DNA of 12,226 nt. Source: Clostridium_AQ sp900552125. Its GTDB lineage: Bacteria > Bacillota_I > Bacilli_A > Erysipelotrichales > Erysipelotrichaceae. The notes below the pieces were generated by a model. The model was not told the DNA's origin, did not search any database, and was given only the letters and a program-made list of their open reading frames with translations. Location: assembly GCA_037892765.1 (NCBI GenBank), contig JBBKBW010000069.1, one strand, 5' to 3'. Shown in pieces: positions 1 to 7,687 of the stretch. Positions within the stretch are counted from its first letter, which is position 1, and each line of letters opens with the position of its first letter. A program made the position numbers and the translations under genes.

Positions 1-25
1 AACAAATATTTGACAAAGAGAAAAA

Positions 26-56
26 GCAGAAAACCCGATAAAATAAGTGTTTCTGC
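26..56 (+). terminator. Possible weak terminator of an upstream gene
   Basis: GCAGAAA (26-32) can pair with TTTCTGC (50-56) around a 17-base AT-rich loop, and a T-rich stretch begins a few bases later. It may end a plus-strand gene lying left of the window. The loop is long and the T-tract interrupted, so this is weak. I see no gene in 1-214: a 37-codon open stretch in frame 1 ends at 114 and resembles nothing I know. Confidence 0.25.
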
Positions 57-179
57 GATTTTAAATTTATATTTTTTAGTTAGAAAGTGTTTAAGTCCCG
101 TATATAAAATTTAAATAATCTCTTCCATATAAATACTACAAAATATTAAACTTTTCATAACGCTATCATCTTATATTCG

Positions 180-188
180 TGCTATACT
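180..188 (+). promoter_or_regulatory. Extended -10 promoter for the SIS-domain gene
   Basis: TG-C-TATACT is an extended -10 element ending 26 bases before the start codon at 215. No good -35 is seen at the expected spacing, which is tolerable for extended -10 promoters. The leader would be about 20 nt. Confidence 0.5.
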
Positions 189-214
189 ATGATTAACAGA
201 AAGTATGATGAATA

Positions 215-946
215 ATGACTTTTCTTGACACATATTTTCACGAAATTGAATCTCGCATATCCTGCATCAAACAACAACGCTCCTTAATCGAAAAAGCTGT
301 TGAATTATTATTTGAGGCAGAGAAACAACATCATAAGATCTACACATTTGGAACTGGACATTCCCATATGATTGGTCAGGATTTATATGCAAGAGCAGGT
401 GGTTATGCTAAAATTTATCCCATCTGTGAAATTGAAATGACTCTTGCGACACACCCTACCAAAAGTACCACGTTAGAAAGAACCAGTGCTTACGCTGATG
501 TACTTGATACTCTATATAGCATTGAAGAAGGTGATGTACTTCTAGTCACAAGCAATTCCGGAAGAAATTCGTTACTAATTGAATATGTTTTACGCGCAAA
601 GAAAAAAGGAGCTAAAATCATCGCAATTACATCTCTCACCCACAGTAAAACCATTGCGTCTAGACATGAAAGCGGCTTTCGTTTATTTGAACTTGCGGAT
701 GTTGTATTAGATAATTATGCTCCTTATGGAGATGCCACAACATCAATCAAAGATGATGTATGCATGGGACCTGTTAGTACAATTACAGGCTGTTTTTTAG
801 CACAAAGTGTTGTAGGACGTTTTGTGGAATTATTAATTGAACATGGAATAGATGCTCCTGTCTTTGTTTCCAGTAATACAGATGGAGCTGATAAAAGAAA
901 TAAGGAATTATTTGATAAATATGTAATTCCATCCATCTCGAAATAA
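215..946 (+). CDS. SIS-domain sugar isomerase-like protein, UPF0309 family
   Basis: This 243-residue soluble protein has a single SIS (sugar isomerase) domain of the phosphoheptose-isomerase type. Residues 45-51 (FGTGHSH) and 111-118 (VTSNSGRN) are the phosphosugar-binding loops, and DNYAPYGDA (166-174) and VSSNTDGAD (218-226) are typical of the UPF0309 group. Such proteins bind phosphorylated sugars, but no reaction is settled for this group, so the substrate is unknown. The length is normal and the frame intact. The start at 215 has only a weak purine-rich site upstream (AGAAAG, 198-203), unlike the strong sites of most neighbours. The gene appears monocistronic and converges on rarA, sharing a terminator hairpin with it. 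Family assignment is firm and function is not. Confidence 0.9.
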   Translation: MTFLDTYFHEIESRISCIKQQRSLIEKAVELLFEAEKQHHKIYTFGTGHSHMIGQDLYARAGGYAKIYPICEIEMTLATHPTKSTTLERTSAYADVLDTLYSIEEGDVLLVTSNSGRNSLLIEYVLRAKKKGAKIIAITSLTHSKTIASRHESGFRLFELADVVLDNYAPYGDATTSIKDDVCMGPVSTITGCFLAQSVVGRFVELLIEHGIDAPVFVSSNTDGADKRNKELFDKYVIPSISK

Positions 947-949
947 ACG

Positions 950-974
950 AAAAAAGGTCGAAATTGACCTTTTT
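950..974. terminator. Bidirectional terminator shared by the SIS gene and rarA
   Basis: AAAAAAGGTC (950-959) pairs with GACCTTTTT (966-974) around a 6-base loop, giving a T-tract on both strands. The SIS stop codon (944-946) lies just outside it. The rarA stop codon (973-975) sits inside the T-run. Confidence 0.85.
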
Positions 975-2298
975 ATTTGTTTTGGTGATTCTTCTTCCAC
1001 TCTTTTATGTCATTTAAACGTTTAGCAGCCCTTGCTTCATTACCTTGCATCGTTGGATGATAATAGGTCTTATTCTTTAAAGAGGAAGGCATACATTCCA
1101 TGGTTGTCATTTTTGATTCAAAATCATGGGCATACTGATATCCTTCACCATAATGCAGATCTTTCATCAAAGTAGTTGGCGCATTACGAAGATGGAGCGG
1201 AACTGGTTCTTTCAGCTGTTGCAACGCATCTTCACTGGCACTGCCATATGCTGTATATAAAGCATTTGATTTTGGAGACAATGACAAATATGTTACCGCA
1301 TGAGTTAAATGAACACTGCATTCCGGCATACCAAGAAAATGACAAGCCTGATATACCGCAACGCAGATTTCTAAAGCTCTACTATCTGCCATTCCAATAT
1401 CCTCACTCGCAAAGCGAACAAGTCTTCTTGCAACATAGAGCGGATCTTCTCCAGCTTCTAACATCCTGGATAACCAATAAATTGCCGCATCAACATCTGA
1501 ATTACGCATTGACTTATGTAAAGCGCTAATCAGATTATAATGTTCTTCACCTTGACGATCATACAGAAATGTTTTCTGACTAATACATTGCTGGAGAACA
1601 TCTTCCGTAATATAAATGCCGTCTTCTTTCCAATCTCCATTATTCACAACCATTTCCAAGGTATTCAGCGCCATTCTCGCATCTCCATTAGAAAATATTG
1701 CTATCTTTTCTAAATCGGGCTTCTCAATGAAAATGGTTTGATTTCCAAAACCTCTTTCATCATGCAATGCATTCTGTAAAAGTTCCACAATATCATTTGT
1801 TTCTAAGGCTTTCAGCACAAACACTTTACAGCGCGATAATAACGCAGAGTTAACCTCAAAAGATGGATTTTCAGTTGTTGCACCAATAAGAATGATACTG
1901 CCTTTTTCTACATATGGTAAAAAAGCATCCTGCTGAGCTTTATTAAAACGATGAATTTCATCCACAAAAACAATTGTTCTGCGACCAAAATGAAATGCTT
2001 CCTCAGCTTCCTTCATTACTGCTTTTATTTCCTTGATACCACTTGTAACTGCACTAAAATTAATAAAATGTGACTGTGTTTTTTGCGCAATGATTCGCGC
2101 TAAAGTAGTTTTTCCAACACCAGGAGGACCCCAGAAAATCATCGAAGAAATCATATCTTTTTCAATAAGATTGTACAACACTTTTCCCTTACCTAAAATA
2201 TGCTTCTGCCCTACATATTCTTCCAATGTGGTTGGACGTAGTCTAGATGCTAGAGGAGAAGCACTTACGTCATTCTGAAATAATGATTCCTGTTTCAT
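973..2298 (-). CDS. rarA: Replication-associated recombination protein A (RarA/MgsA), AAA+ ATPase
   Basis: RarA is a cytosolic clamp-loader-like AAA+ ATPase that acts at stalled replication forks and in recombination. The 441-residue length is normal for the family. Walker A GPPGVGKT is at 57-64, Walker B IVFVDEIHRF at 109-118, sensor 1 GATTENP at 139-145, and the arginine-finger segment SALLSR at 151-156. The C-terminal half carries the family's helical tetramerisation region. The start at 2298 is fixed by a very strong site, AAGGAGGTG (complement of 2304-2312). It lies 21 bases after the purine nucleoside phosphorylase stop with no terminator between, so the two are probably cotranscribed. 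Nothing suggests a functional link between them. Confidence 0.96.
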   Translation of the reverse strand: MKQESLFQNDVSASPLASRLRPTTLEEYVGQKHILGKGKVLYNLIEKDMISSMIFWGPPGVGKTTLARIIAQKTQSHFINFSAVTSGIKEIKAVMKEAEEAFHFGRRTIVFVDEIHRFNKAQQDAFLPYVEKGSIILIGATTENPSFEVNSALLSRCKVFVLKALETNDIVELLQNALHDERGFGNQTIFIEKPDLEKIAIFSNGDARMALNTLEMVVNNGDWKEDGIYITEDVLQQCISQKTFLYDRQGEEHYNLISALHKSMRNSDVDAAIYWLSRMLEAGEDPLYVARRLVRFASEDIGMADSRALEICVAVYQACHFLGMPECSVHLTHAVTYLSLSPKSNALYTAYGSASEDALQQLKEPVPLHLRNAPTTLMKDLHYGEGYQYAHDFESKMTTMECMPSSLKNKTYYHPTMQGNEARAAKRLNDIKEWKKNHQNK

Positions 2299-2319
2299 AG
2301 GGACACCTCCTTTTTTATC

Positions 2320-3135
2320 TTACCATTCCTGTAATAAAGTTTCTACCCAGCGACAAAGTTGTTCACTGCTTTTATTAGCCATTTTCACAACTTCTTCATG
2401 AGAATGTTTTTTCTTGGCAATTCCAGTTGCCATATTTGTGATGCAGGCAATTCCTAATACACGAATTCCTAAATAGTTTGCCGCAATGGTTTCTGGTACT
2501 GTAGACATTCCAATCGCATCACTGCCTGCGCGTTCATACATACGAATTTCAGCTGCTGTCTCATAATATGGACCTTGGAATAAAGTATACACTCCTTCAC
2601 GATATGGTATTGCTAAGCTATCCGCAACTTTCTTAGCTTTTGTACGCAATTCACTGGAATAAGGTTCTGACATATCAGGAAAACGCACTCCAAAACGTTC
2701 ATCATTATCTCCAATTAAAGGATTCACATCTAAGGTATTGATAAAATCATCAATGATCATCAAGTCACCTGGCGCAAAGCTACGATTAATACCACCACAT
2801 GCATTTGTCACAATCAGATCTTTTACACCTAAAAGTTTCATTACATAAATCGGATACGTTACTTCCTTCATTGTAAATCCTTCATAATAATGAAATCTGC
2901 CCTGCATTACAACTAATGGCTGATCACCGATTGTCCCAAACACTAAATTTCCCGCATGTCCTTCCACATGAGATTGTGGAAAATGTGGGACTTCAGAATA
3001 AGGAAGAACTTCTTTATTTTCCATATGATCAACTAATGATCCTAACCCACTTCCTAAGATAATCCCAATCACTGGTTTTATAGAAACTTTCTCACAGATA
3101 AAATCTGCAGACTCTTTTACTTTATCATAAAACAT
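2320..3135 (-). CDS. punA: Purine nucleoside phosphorylase, trimeric class
   Basis: This enzyme reversibly cleaves inosine and guanosine (and deoxy forms) with phosphate, giving the base and ribose-1-phosphate for purine salvage. The 271-residue protein matches the trimeric PNP/MTAP family. It has phosphate-binding LGSGLG (27-32), GRFHYYEG (79-86), NACGGI (111-116), GPYYET (188-193), IGMSTVPE (208-215) and the base-recognition segment ITNMATG (232-238), whose Asn is the purine contact in 6-oxopurine enzymes. This favours inosine/guanosine over methylthioadenosine. The start at 3135 has AGGAGGTT upstream (complement of 3141-3148). It is the first gene of an apparent two-gene unit with rarA. 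The Bacillus name for the equivalent is pupG. Confidence 0.94.
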   Translation of the reverse strand: MFYDKVKESADFICEKVSIKPVIGIILGSGLGSLVDHMENKEVLPYSEVPHFPQSHVEGHAGNLVFGTIGDQPLVVMQGRFHYYEGFTMKEVTYPIYVMKLLGVKDLIVTNACGGINRSFAPGDLMIIDDFINTLDVNPLIGDNDERFGVRFPDMSEPYSSELRTKAKKVADSLAIPYREGVYTLFQGPYYETAAEIRMYERAGSDAIGMSTVPETIAANYLGIRVLGIACITNMATGIAKKKHSHEEVVKMANKSSEQLCRWVETLLQEW

Positions 3136-3164
3136 GATATAACCTCCTAGTATTTATCTGTTTT

Positions 3165-3173
3165 ATTATACCA
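3165..3173 (-). promoter_or_regulatory. Extended -10 promoter for punA-rarA
   Basis: On the minus strand this reads TG-G-TATAAT, a perfect -10 with the TGn extension, 29 bases before the punA start. The expected -35 position has no good match, so it would rely on the extended -10. Confidence 0.6.
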
Positions 3174-3280
3174 TGGAACTAGAAAAGGAAGATAATATTT
3201 CACATAATCTTACTTGTTTTTCTATTTATATCAAGCAAAACTATTTATATATATTGACAATTTTCACTTAATTATAATTC

Positions 3281-3309
3281 TTGTAAAGAGATACTTCCTT
3301 GTATATAAT
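3281..3309 (+). promoter_or_regulatory. Sigma-A-type promoter for the AraC-family gene
   Basis: TTGTAA (3281-3286), a 17-base spacer and TATAAT (3304-3309) form a near-consensus promoter giving a leader of about 20 nt before the start at 3337. A further TTGACA at 3254-3259 has its nearest TATAAT only 13 bases away, so it is not a matching pair. Confidence 0.7.
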
Positions 3310-3336
3310 AAAAGATAATTACGAGGGAGGGAAAAT

Positions 3337-4185
3337 ATGAACTCACAACGTTATCCATTAAAAAATCAGAGACTTGAAAAAATGAACTTTCATCTTCTAT
3401 ATATAACTACCAATCATGATGAAAAAGATATGCATAACAATCTTCATGCACATCACTGCACTGAATTGTTTTATGTAATAAGCGGTAAGGGGAGCTTTGT
3501 CGTAAACAATGAAGAATTCGATGTTAAAGAAGATGATCTAATCATTATTAATCCAAATGTTACACATACAGAAAAGAGTAAAGATGATTCCCCATTAGAA
3601 TATATTAAACTAGGCATTGAAGGACTTCAGTTCATAAGTTTTATGAACCAGATGGAAAATGAAGATTATAGTGTACATAATTATCATGAATTTAAACATG
3701 AGATACTCTTTTATCTTAAAACCTTAATTAGTGAAATGAATCGACAGGAAGAACAATACGAAGAAATCTGCCAAAATCTTTTAGAAGTATTGATAATTAA
3801 TATGATACGCAGGACAAAGGCCAATCTGGTTGTTGCGCCATCTCAAAAGATTATCAAAGAGTGTCATTTCATCGAACAATATATAAATAAGCATTATCAT
3901 GAAGATATTACCTTAGAACTATTAAGTGAAAAAGCTTATATGAATAAATTTTACCTTGTCCATGCCTTCAAACAATACAAAGGTATTTCCCCAATCAATT
4001 ATTTAATTCGCCTACGCATCCAGCAGGCTAAAGAATTGCTGGAGACAACGAATTATTCCATTGCCAGTATTTCTGATTCCTGCGGATTTTCGTCACAATC
4101 TTATTTCTCACAGGTATTTAAGAAATCATGTGGAATGACTCCTAATGCTTATCGTAAAAATCATGACCATACTAAATCATTATAA
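3337..4185 (+). CDS. AraC-family transcriptional regulator with N-terminal cupin domain
   Basis: This 282-residue protein has the usual two-part layout. An N-terminal cupin ligand-binding domain (about 35-100) includes LHAHHCTELFYVISGKG and a second His-containing strand, INPNVTHTEK. A linker follows, then a C-terminal AraC/XylS DNA-binding domain (about 175-275) with two helix-turn-helix units near 192-212 and 241-262 and the family signature GFSSQSYFSQVFKKSCGMTP. Such proteins usually sense small sugars or related molecules and activate a nearby catabolic or uptake gene. No sugar utilisation gene lies next to it, so the target may be elsewhere or may be the divergent punA-rarA unit (inference). 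The start has a strong site, GAGGGAGG (3323-3330). It ends at a terminator shared with the convergent DUF1836 gene. Confidence 0.92.
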   Translation: MNSQRYPLKNQRLEKMNFHLLYITTNHDEKDMHNNLHAHHCTELFYVISGKGSFVVNNEEFDVKEDDLIIINPNVTHTEKSKDDSPLEYIKLGIEGLQFISFMNQMENEDYSVHNYHEFKHEILFYLKTLISEMNRQEEQYEEICQNLLEVLIINMIRRTKANLVVAPSQKIIKECHFIEQYINKHYHEDITLELLSEKAYMNKFYLVHAFKQYKGISPINYLIRLRIQQAKELLETTNYSIASISDSCGFSSQSYFSQVFKKSCGMTPNAYRKNHDHTKSL

Positions 4186-4208
4186 AAACATCCTCACGGA
4201 TGTTTTTT
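4184..4208. terminator. Bidirectional terminator between the AraC and DUF1836 genes
   Basis: AAAAACATCC (4184-4193), loop TCAC, GGATGTTTTTT (4198-4208). The stem has T-tracts on both strands. The stop codons of both genes (4183-4185 and 4207-4209) overlap its edges. Confidence 0.88.
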
Positions 4209-4758
4209 ACTTCTTCTCTTTTTTATAAGAATTCTGCAGAAATAAAATTTTCTGCGCAACTAATTTACCCGCAAATGACATTGTTGCCATTTTAATCGCA
4301 GTATTATGCATTGTAATACCTTCCATAACAAACGTAGAATCTTGATTATGAATATGATTAGCCATCGCCATAATCGCCTTTTCCTGTTCGTCACAGAATA
4401 GATTAAATGCTTCCTTTAAACCATTCAATCCTGCCTGATATTCAATTCCTTCTTTTACTTCTGTAATCGTAAGAACCTGTTTCAGAATCGTAATCGCAAT
4501 TAAATAAGCGATATGTACACGATTATAACGCTTTTTTTCAGCTTTTGGGATTAGTTTTAATTTTACATAATTGTTAATCATCGCTGCCGTTAAAATAGTG
4601 TCATTGTCTTCATCAAATAATGGCTGAAGATAACTTTCAATCAAAGTGATTACCTGATCTAAATACAAATCAAAGTTAGGCAGTTCCTCCCAGCGAGGAA
4701 GATGGAAGTCTTGAAGTGATTCACTCCAAAGAATTAAATCCTTTCGTAAATTACTCAT
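4207..4758 (-). CDS. DUF1836 domain protein, MerR-like HTH regulator candidate
   Basis: This 183-residue soluble protein matches the DUF1836 family. The hallmark start is LPRWEELPNFDLYLDQVITLIE (about 20-41, motif LPRWxELPxxxLYxDQV). It is followed by a helix-turn-helix-like part, LTAAMINNYVKLKLIPK (56-72), then RYNRVHIAYLIAITILKQV (77-95), which resembles the MerR-type winged-helix pattern of a DNA-recognition helix followed by an arginine-rich turn. The C-terminal half is helical with no motif I recognise. Such proteins are treated as putative transcriptional regulators of unknown target. A GAGGGA site (complement within 4764-4770) supports the start, and the gene has its own promoter separated by a terminator from the zwf operon. 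Confidence 0.85.
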   Translation of the reverse strand: MSNLRKDLILWSESLQDFHLPRWEELPNFDLYLDQVITLIESYLQPLFDEDNDTILTAAMINNYVKLKLIPKAEKKRYNRVHIAYLIAITILKQVLTITEVKEGIEYQAGLNGLKEAFNLFCDEQEKAIMAMANHIHNQDSTFVMEGITMHNTAIKMATMSFAGKLVAQKILFLQNSYKKEKK

Positions 4759-4788
4759 GTTGTTCCCTCTTTCTTACATAACAGTAAT

Positions 4789-4817
4789 AGTATAAAGCAT
4801 TCTGTTATTTTTTTCCA
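4789..4817 (-). promoter_or_regulatory. Promoter for the DUF1836 gene
   Basis: On the minus strand TGGAAA (complement of 4812-4817), a 17-base spacer and TATACT (complement of 4789-4794) lie 30 bases before the start at 4758. The -35 matches four of six consensus positions. Confidence 0.55.
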
Positions 4818-4836
4818 CTCTTTTTCTTCTAGATAG

Positions 4837-4861
4837 AAAAAGAGCCAGCTTACTGACTCTT
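4837..4861 (-). terminator. Intrinsic terminator of the pgl-gnd-zwf operon
   Basis: On the minus strand AAGAGTCAG (complement of 4853-4861), loop TAAG, CTGGCTC (complement of 4842-4848) and a five-T tract form a stem with one G-U pair, starting 6 bases after the zwf stop. The T-tract can instead pair downstream: CTCTTTTTCT at 4818-4827 and AGAAAAAGAG at 4835-4844 are perfect inverted repeats sharing part of this stem. Confidence 0.82.
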
Positions 4862-4867
4862 CATATC

Positions 4868-6271
4868 TTAATGTGAAATGGTATTCCATGCATGATGATG
4901 GCGAGCTAATAGTTCATCTGCTTCTTTTGGTCCATCACTATCTGCCATATAAGTAAATAATGGTAACTGTTCTTCTTTCATTCTCTGTTTTAACTGTTCT
5001 ACATAATCCCAGCTGCACTCAATCTGATCCCATTTCGAGAACCAGGATGTATCCTGCTGAACAGCAGCCTGTAATAAACGTTCATAAGCTTCAGGAGTAT
5101 TGATTCGATTTATATCAGAACAGCTCTGACAAAAATCCATACTTGTCGGAATGATTTCATCACTATCTCCAGGTTTCTTTATATTAAATTGGAAATATAC
5201 TCCTTCTGTTGGCTGTATACGAATTAATAATATATTCGCATCCACATCTGGATTTGTCTTTTTAAACGTTATTACGATTTCCATCTCTCTTCGATTCAGT
5301 TTCTTTCCCGTACGAATATAGAATGGCACATCTTTCCAGCGTTCATTATCCACAAATAATCGCAATGCGGCATAAGTTTCTGTCATCGAATCATTCGCTA
5401 CTTTATCCTCATTCTGATAATGAAAGTATTGTCCTAATACAACGCTATCCTTTATATCTAGCTTTTCTACCGGACGTAACGTACGTAATACATCTAACTG
5501 TTTCTGATGCATATCTTCTCCAAAGAATGTTGTCGGCTGTTCCATAGCGACAAGGGATAGAATCTGAAATAAGTGATTTTGGACCATATCCTTTAAAGCA
5601 CCGCTTTGGTCATAATACCCTCCACGATTTTCAACTCCTACCGTTTCTAATGCACTAATTTGCACATGCTCTATATATTTTGCATTCCATACATCCTGAA
5701 AAATCGGATTCATAAAACGAATAGCCTGCATATTGCGAACCATTTCTTTTCCTAAATAATGATCGATGTGGAAAATACGATCTTTTGAAAAGAAAGATTC
5801 CAAGTTCTCATTCAACACCTTAGCAGATGCCAAATCTTCGCCAAATGGTTTTTCAATGATGACTTTACCAAGACATGCTGTTTCTACTTGTTCCAAACCT
5901 TTCGCAATAACCGCAAAGAATCGCGGAGCCACTGCGAAATAGAAGATATGATTTTCTAAGTCATGTTCCTTATAGAAAACATCTAATATTTCATAATTGT
6001 TTAAATCGGTAAAATCCATCTGTACATAATGAATACGTTTAGAGAAACGTTCATATTCATCTACGCGATATGGAAGACGAGCAAATTGTTTGATCCAATT
6101 ACTTGCTTCTTCACAATAACTGGCATGATCATATGCTCGACGTCCAATAATGACAATAGAGAAATCATCATCTAATTTATTTTGCGCCTGAAGATTGTAT
6201 AATGCTGGTAATAATTTACGAAATGTCAGATCTCCAGTTCCGCCAAAAATAGTAAAGGTTAAAGCACTCAT
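4868..6271 (-). CDS. zwf: Glucose-6-phosphate 1-dehydrogenase
   Basis: Zwf oxidises glucose-6-phosphate to 6-phosphogluconolactone with NAD(P)+, the entry step of the oxidative pentose phosphate pathway. The 467-residue protein has the Rossmann coenzyme motif FGGTGDLTFRKLLPAL (9-24), EKPFG (140-144), the active-site segment HIDHYLGKE (168-176), QNHLFQ (231-236) and RTGKKL (320-325). It is slightly short against the usual 480-510 residues but all core motifs are present. Its ATG overlaps the gnd stop by four bases (ATGA), and a G-rich site (TGGGGGA, complement near 6280-6285) lies inside the end of gnd, so translation is probably coupled. Last gene of the pgl-gnd-zwf operon. Confidence 0.97.
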   Translation of the reverse strand: MSALTFTIFGGTGDLTFRKLLPALYNLQAQNKLDDDFSIVIIGRRAYDHASYCEEASNWIKQFARLPYRVDEYERFSKRIHYVQMDFTDLNNYEILDVFYKEHDLENHIFYFAVAPRFFAVIAKGLEQVETACLGKVIIEKPFGEDLASAKVLNENLESFFSKDRIFHIDHYLGKEMVRNMQAIRFMNPIFQDVWNAKYIEHVQISALETVGVENRGGYYDQSGALKDMVQNHLFQILSLVAMEQPTTFFGEDMHQKQLDVLRTLRPVEKLDIKDSVVLGQYFHYQNEDKVANDSMTETYAALRLFVDNERWKDVPFYIRTGKKLNRREMEIVITFKKTNPDVDANILLIRIQPTEGVYFQFNIKKPGDSDEIIPTSMDFCQSCSDINRINTPEAYERLLQAAVQQDTSWFSKWDQIECSWDYVEQLKQRMKEEQLPLFTYMADSDGPKEADELLARHHHAWNTISH

Positions 6272-7674
6272 GCTTTATTCCCCCATTCATGATGGAAGCT
6301 GCCGCTTCGATCAATTCGCTCATACGTATGAGCACCAAAATAATCACGCTGTGCTTGAATCAGATTCGCTCCGACATGATCTTTTGTAAATAAATCTAAA
6401 TAACTAATCGCATTCGCCATAGCAGGAATAGGAATTCCGCTTAACATTGCCTGTGCCGCAATCTGACGTAATGCTTTTTCATAAGCAATTACTCGCTCTT
6501 CAAATATCTTATCCAGCAATAAATGAGATAGGTTCTCTTTACGTTCATATGCTCTTGTAATATCATTTAAGAATTTTGCCTGAATAATACATCCTGCACG
6601 GAAAATAGAGGCAATATTTCCTAATGGTAGATCCCATCCATACGCAATACTTGCTTGTTTTAATAGATCAAAACCTTGTGCATAGGCAATAATCTTAGCT
6701 GCATATAATCCTTTACGTACATCTTCAATTAATGCTTCAGGATTACTGATATTCGCAATAGATAAACTTGGATAATGATCATTTGCCATCTTTCGCGTTT
6801 CTTTATTCGACATCACACGCGCATTACCAGCTGCAGCTATCATAGAAACATCTACTCCCTGTTTCAATGCTTCCATACTTGTCCAGCGTCCCGTACCTTT
6901 TTGCTGAGCACTATCTTTGATCATATCTACTAAACTCTGATCAGTGATATCGTCAGCTTCCTGGAATATTTCCGAGGTAATACGAATTAAGAAGCTATTT
7001 AATTCTCCTTCTTGATATTCACTAAAAATCTTTCCTAATTCATGATTATTAAAATGCCCAATATGTTTTAAAATCAGATAAGCCTCCGCAATCAGCTGCA
7101 TATCTGCATATTCAATTCCATTATGCACCATCTTCACATAATGACCTGCTCCATTTTCACCAATATACGTACAGCATGGAGTTCCATCTTCACTTTTCGC
7201 CGCAATGCTTTCTAAAATCGGACGAATTTCTTCATAGGCATTACGATCTCCACCCGGCATAATACTTGGTCCTTTACGAGCACCTTCTTCTCCACCTGAA
7301 ATACCAATTCCAAAATAATGAAGACCCTGGCTTCTTACATAAGCCTCTCTTCGAATCGTATCCTCAAAGAAAGAATTACCGCCATCCATAATGATATCGC
7401 CTTTTTCAAGCAATGGAAGCAGCTGTTCAATCACGGCATCTACTGCTTGACCTGCTTTCACCATCAACATTACTTTTCTAGGCTTTTCTAAAGATTTTAC
7501 AAATTCCTCTAATGTTTCATATGGAGTAAAATTCTCATGTGGAGTTTTTTCCACCATCTGTTTTGTGACCTCATAACTACGGTTATATCCCGCTACTTTA
7601 TATCCATGATCTGCCATATTTAAAGCTAAGCTTCTACCCATGACAGCTAATCCTATCATACCTATCTGATTCAT
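6268..7674 (-). CDS. gnd: 6-phosphogluconate dehydrogenase (decarboxylating)
   Basis: Gnd oxidatively decarboxylates 6-phosphogluconate to ribulose-5-phosphate and CO2, making NAD(P)H. With the start at 7674 the protein is 468 residues, the usual length for the long, dimeric form. It shows GLAVMG (8-13) for coenzyme, MDGGNS (96-101), the substrate signature GISGGEEGARKGPSIMPGG (124-142), the catalytic segment KMVHNGIEYADMQLIAEAY (181-199) with Lys181, Asn185 and Glu188, KGTGRWT (259-265), and the C-terminal ANLIQAQRDYFGAHTYER (437-454). The frame is open upstream to 7713, but AGGAGG sits six bases before the 7674 ATG and abuts the 7680 ATG, so 7674 is best. It starts 13 bases after pgl and overlaps zwf. 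Confidence 0.97.
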   Translation of the reverse strand: MNQIGMIGLAVMGRSLALNMADHGYKVAGYNRSYEVTKQMVEKTPHENFTPYETLEEFVKSLEKPRKVMLMVKAGQAVDAVIEQLLPLLEKGDIIMDGGNSFFEDTIRREAYVRSQGLHYFGIGISGGEEGARKGPSIMPGGDRNAYEEIRPILESIAAKSEDGTPCCTYIGENGAGHYVKMVHNGIEYADMQLIAEAYLILKHIGHFNNHELGKIFSEYQEGELNSFLIRITSEIFQEADDITDQSLVDMIKDSAQQKGTGRWTSMEALKQGVDVSMIAAAGNARVMSNKETRKMANDHYPSLSIANISNPEALIEDVRKGLYAAKIIAYAQGFDLLKQASIAYGWDLPLGNIASIFRAGCIIQAKFLNDITRAYERKENLSHLLLDKIFEERVIAYEKALRQIAAQAMLSGIPIPAMANAISYLDLFTKDHVGANLIQAQRDYFGAHTYERIDRSGSFHHEWGNKA

Positions 7675-7680
7675 ATACAT

Positions 7681-7686
7681 CCTCCT
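7681..7686 (-). promoter_or_regulatory. Ribosome binding site that fixes the gnd start
   Basis: AGGAGG on the minus strand. It lies six bases before ATG 7674, directly touches ATG 7680, and lies inside the longer reading frame starting at 7713. This selects 7674 and the normal N-terminus MNQIGMIGLA. Confidence 0.85.
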
Positions 7687-7687
7687 T

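Noticed and set aside
1..114. Tail of an upstream gene in frame 1 (37 codons)
   Set aside because: AT-rich, lysine-rich and unlike any known protein. A chance open stretch is as likely.
1176..1529. Plus-strand 117-codon frame inside rarA
   Set aside because: An antisense shadow of the clearly conserved rarA coding strand, without a ribosome binding site or known family.
3254..3278. TTGACA and TATAAT as a promoter for the AraC gene
   Set aside because: The spacer is only 13 bases. The TTGTAA-17-TATAAT pair downstream fits far better.
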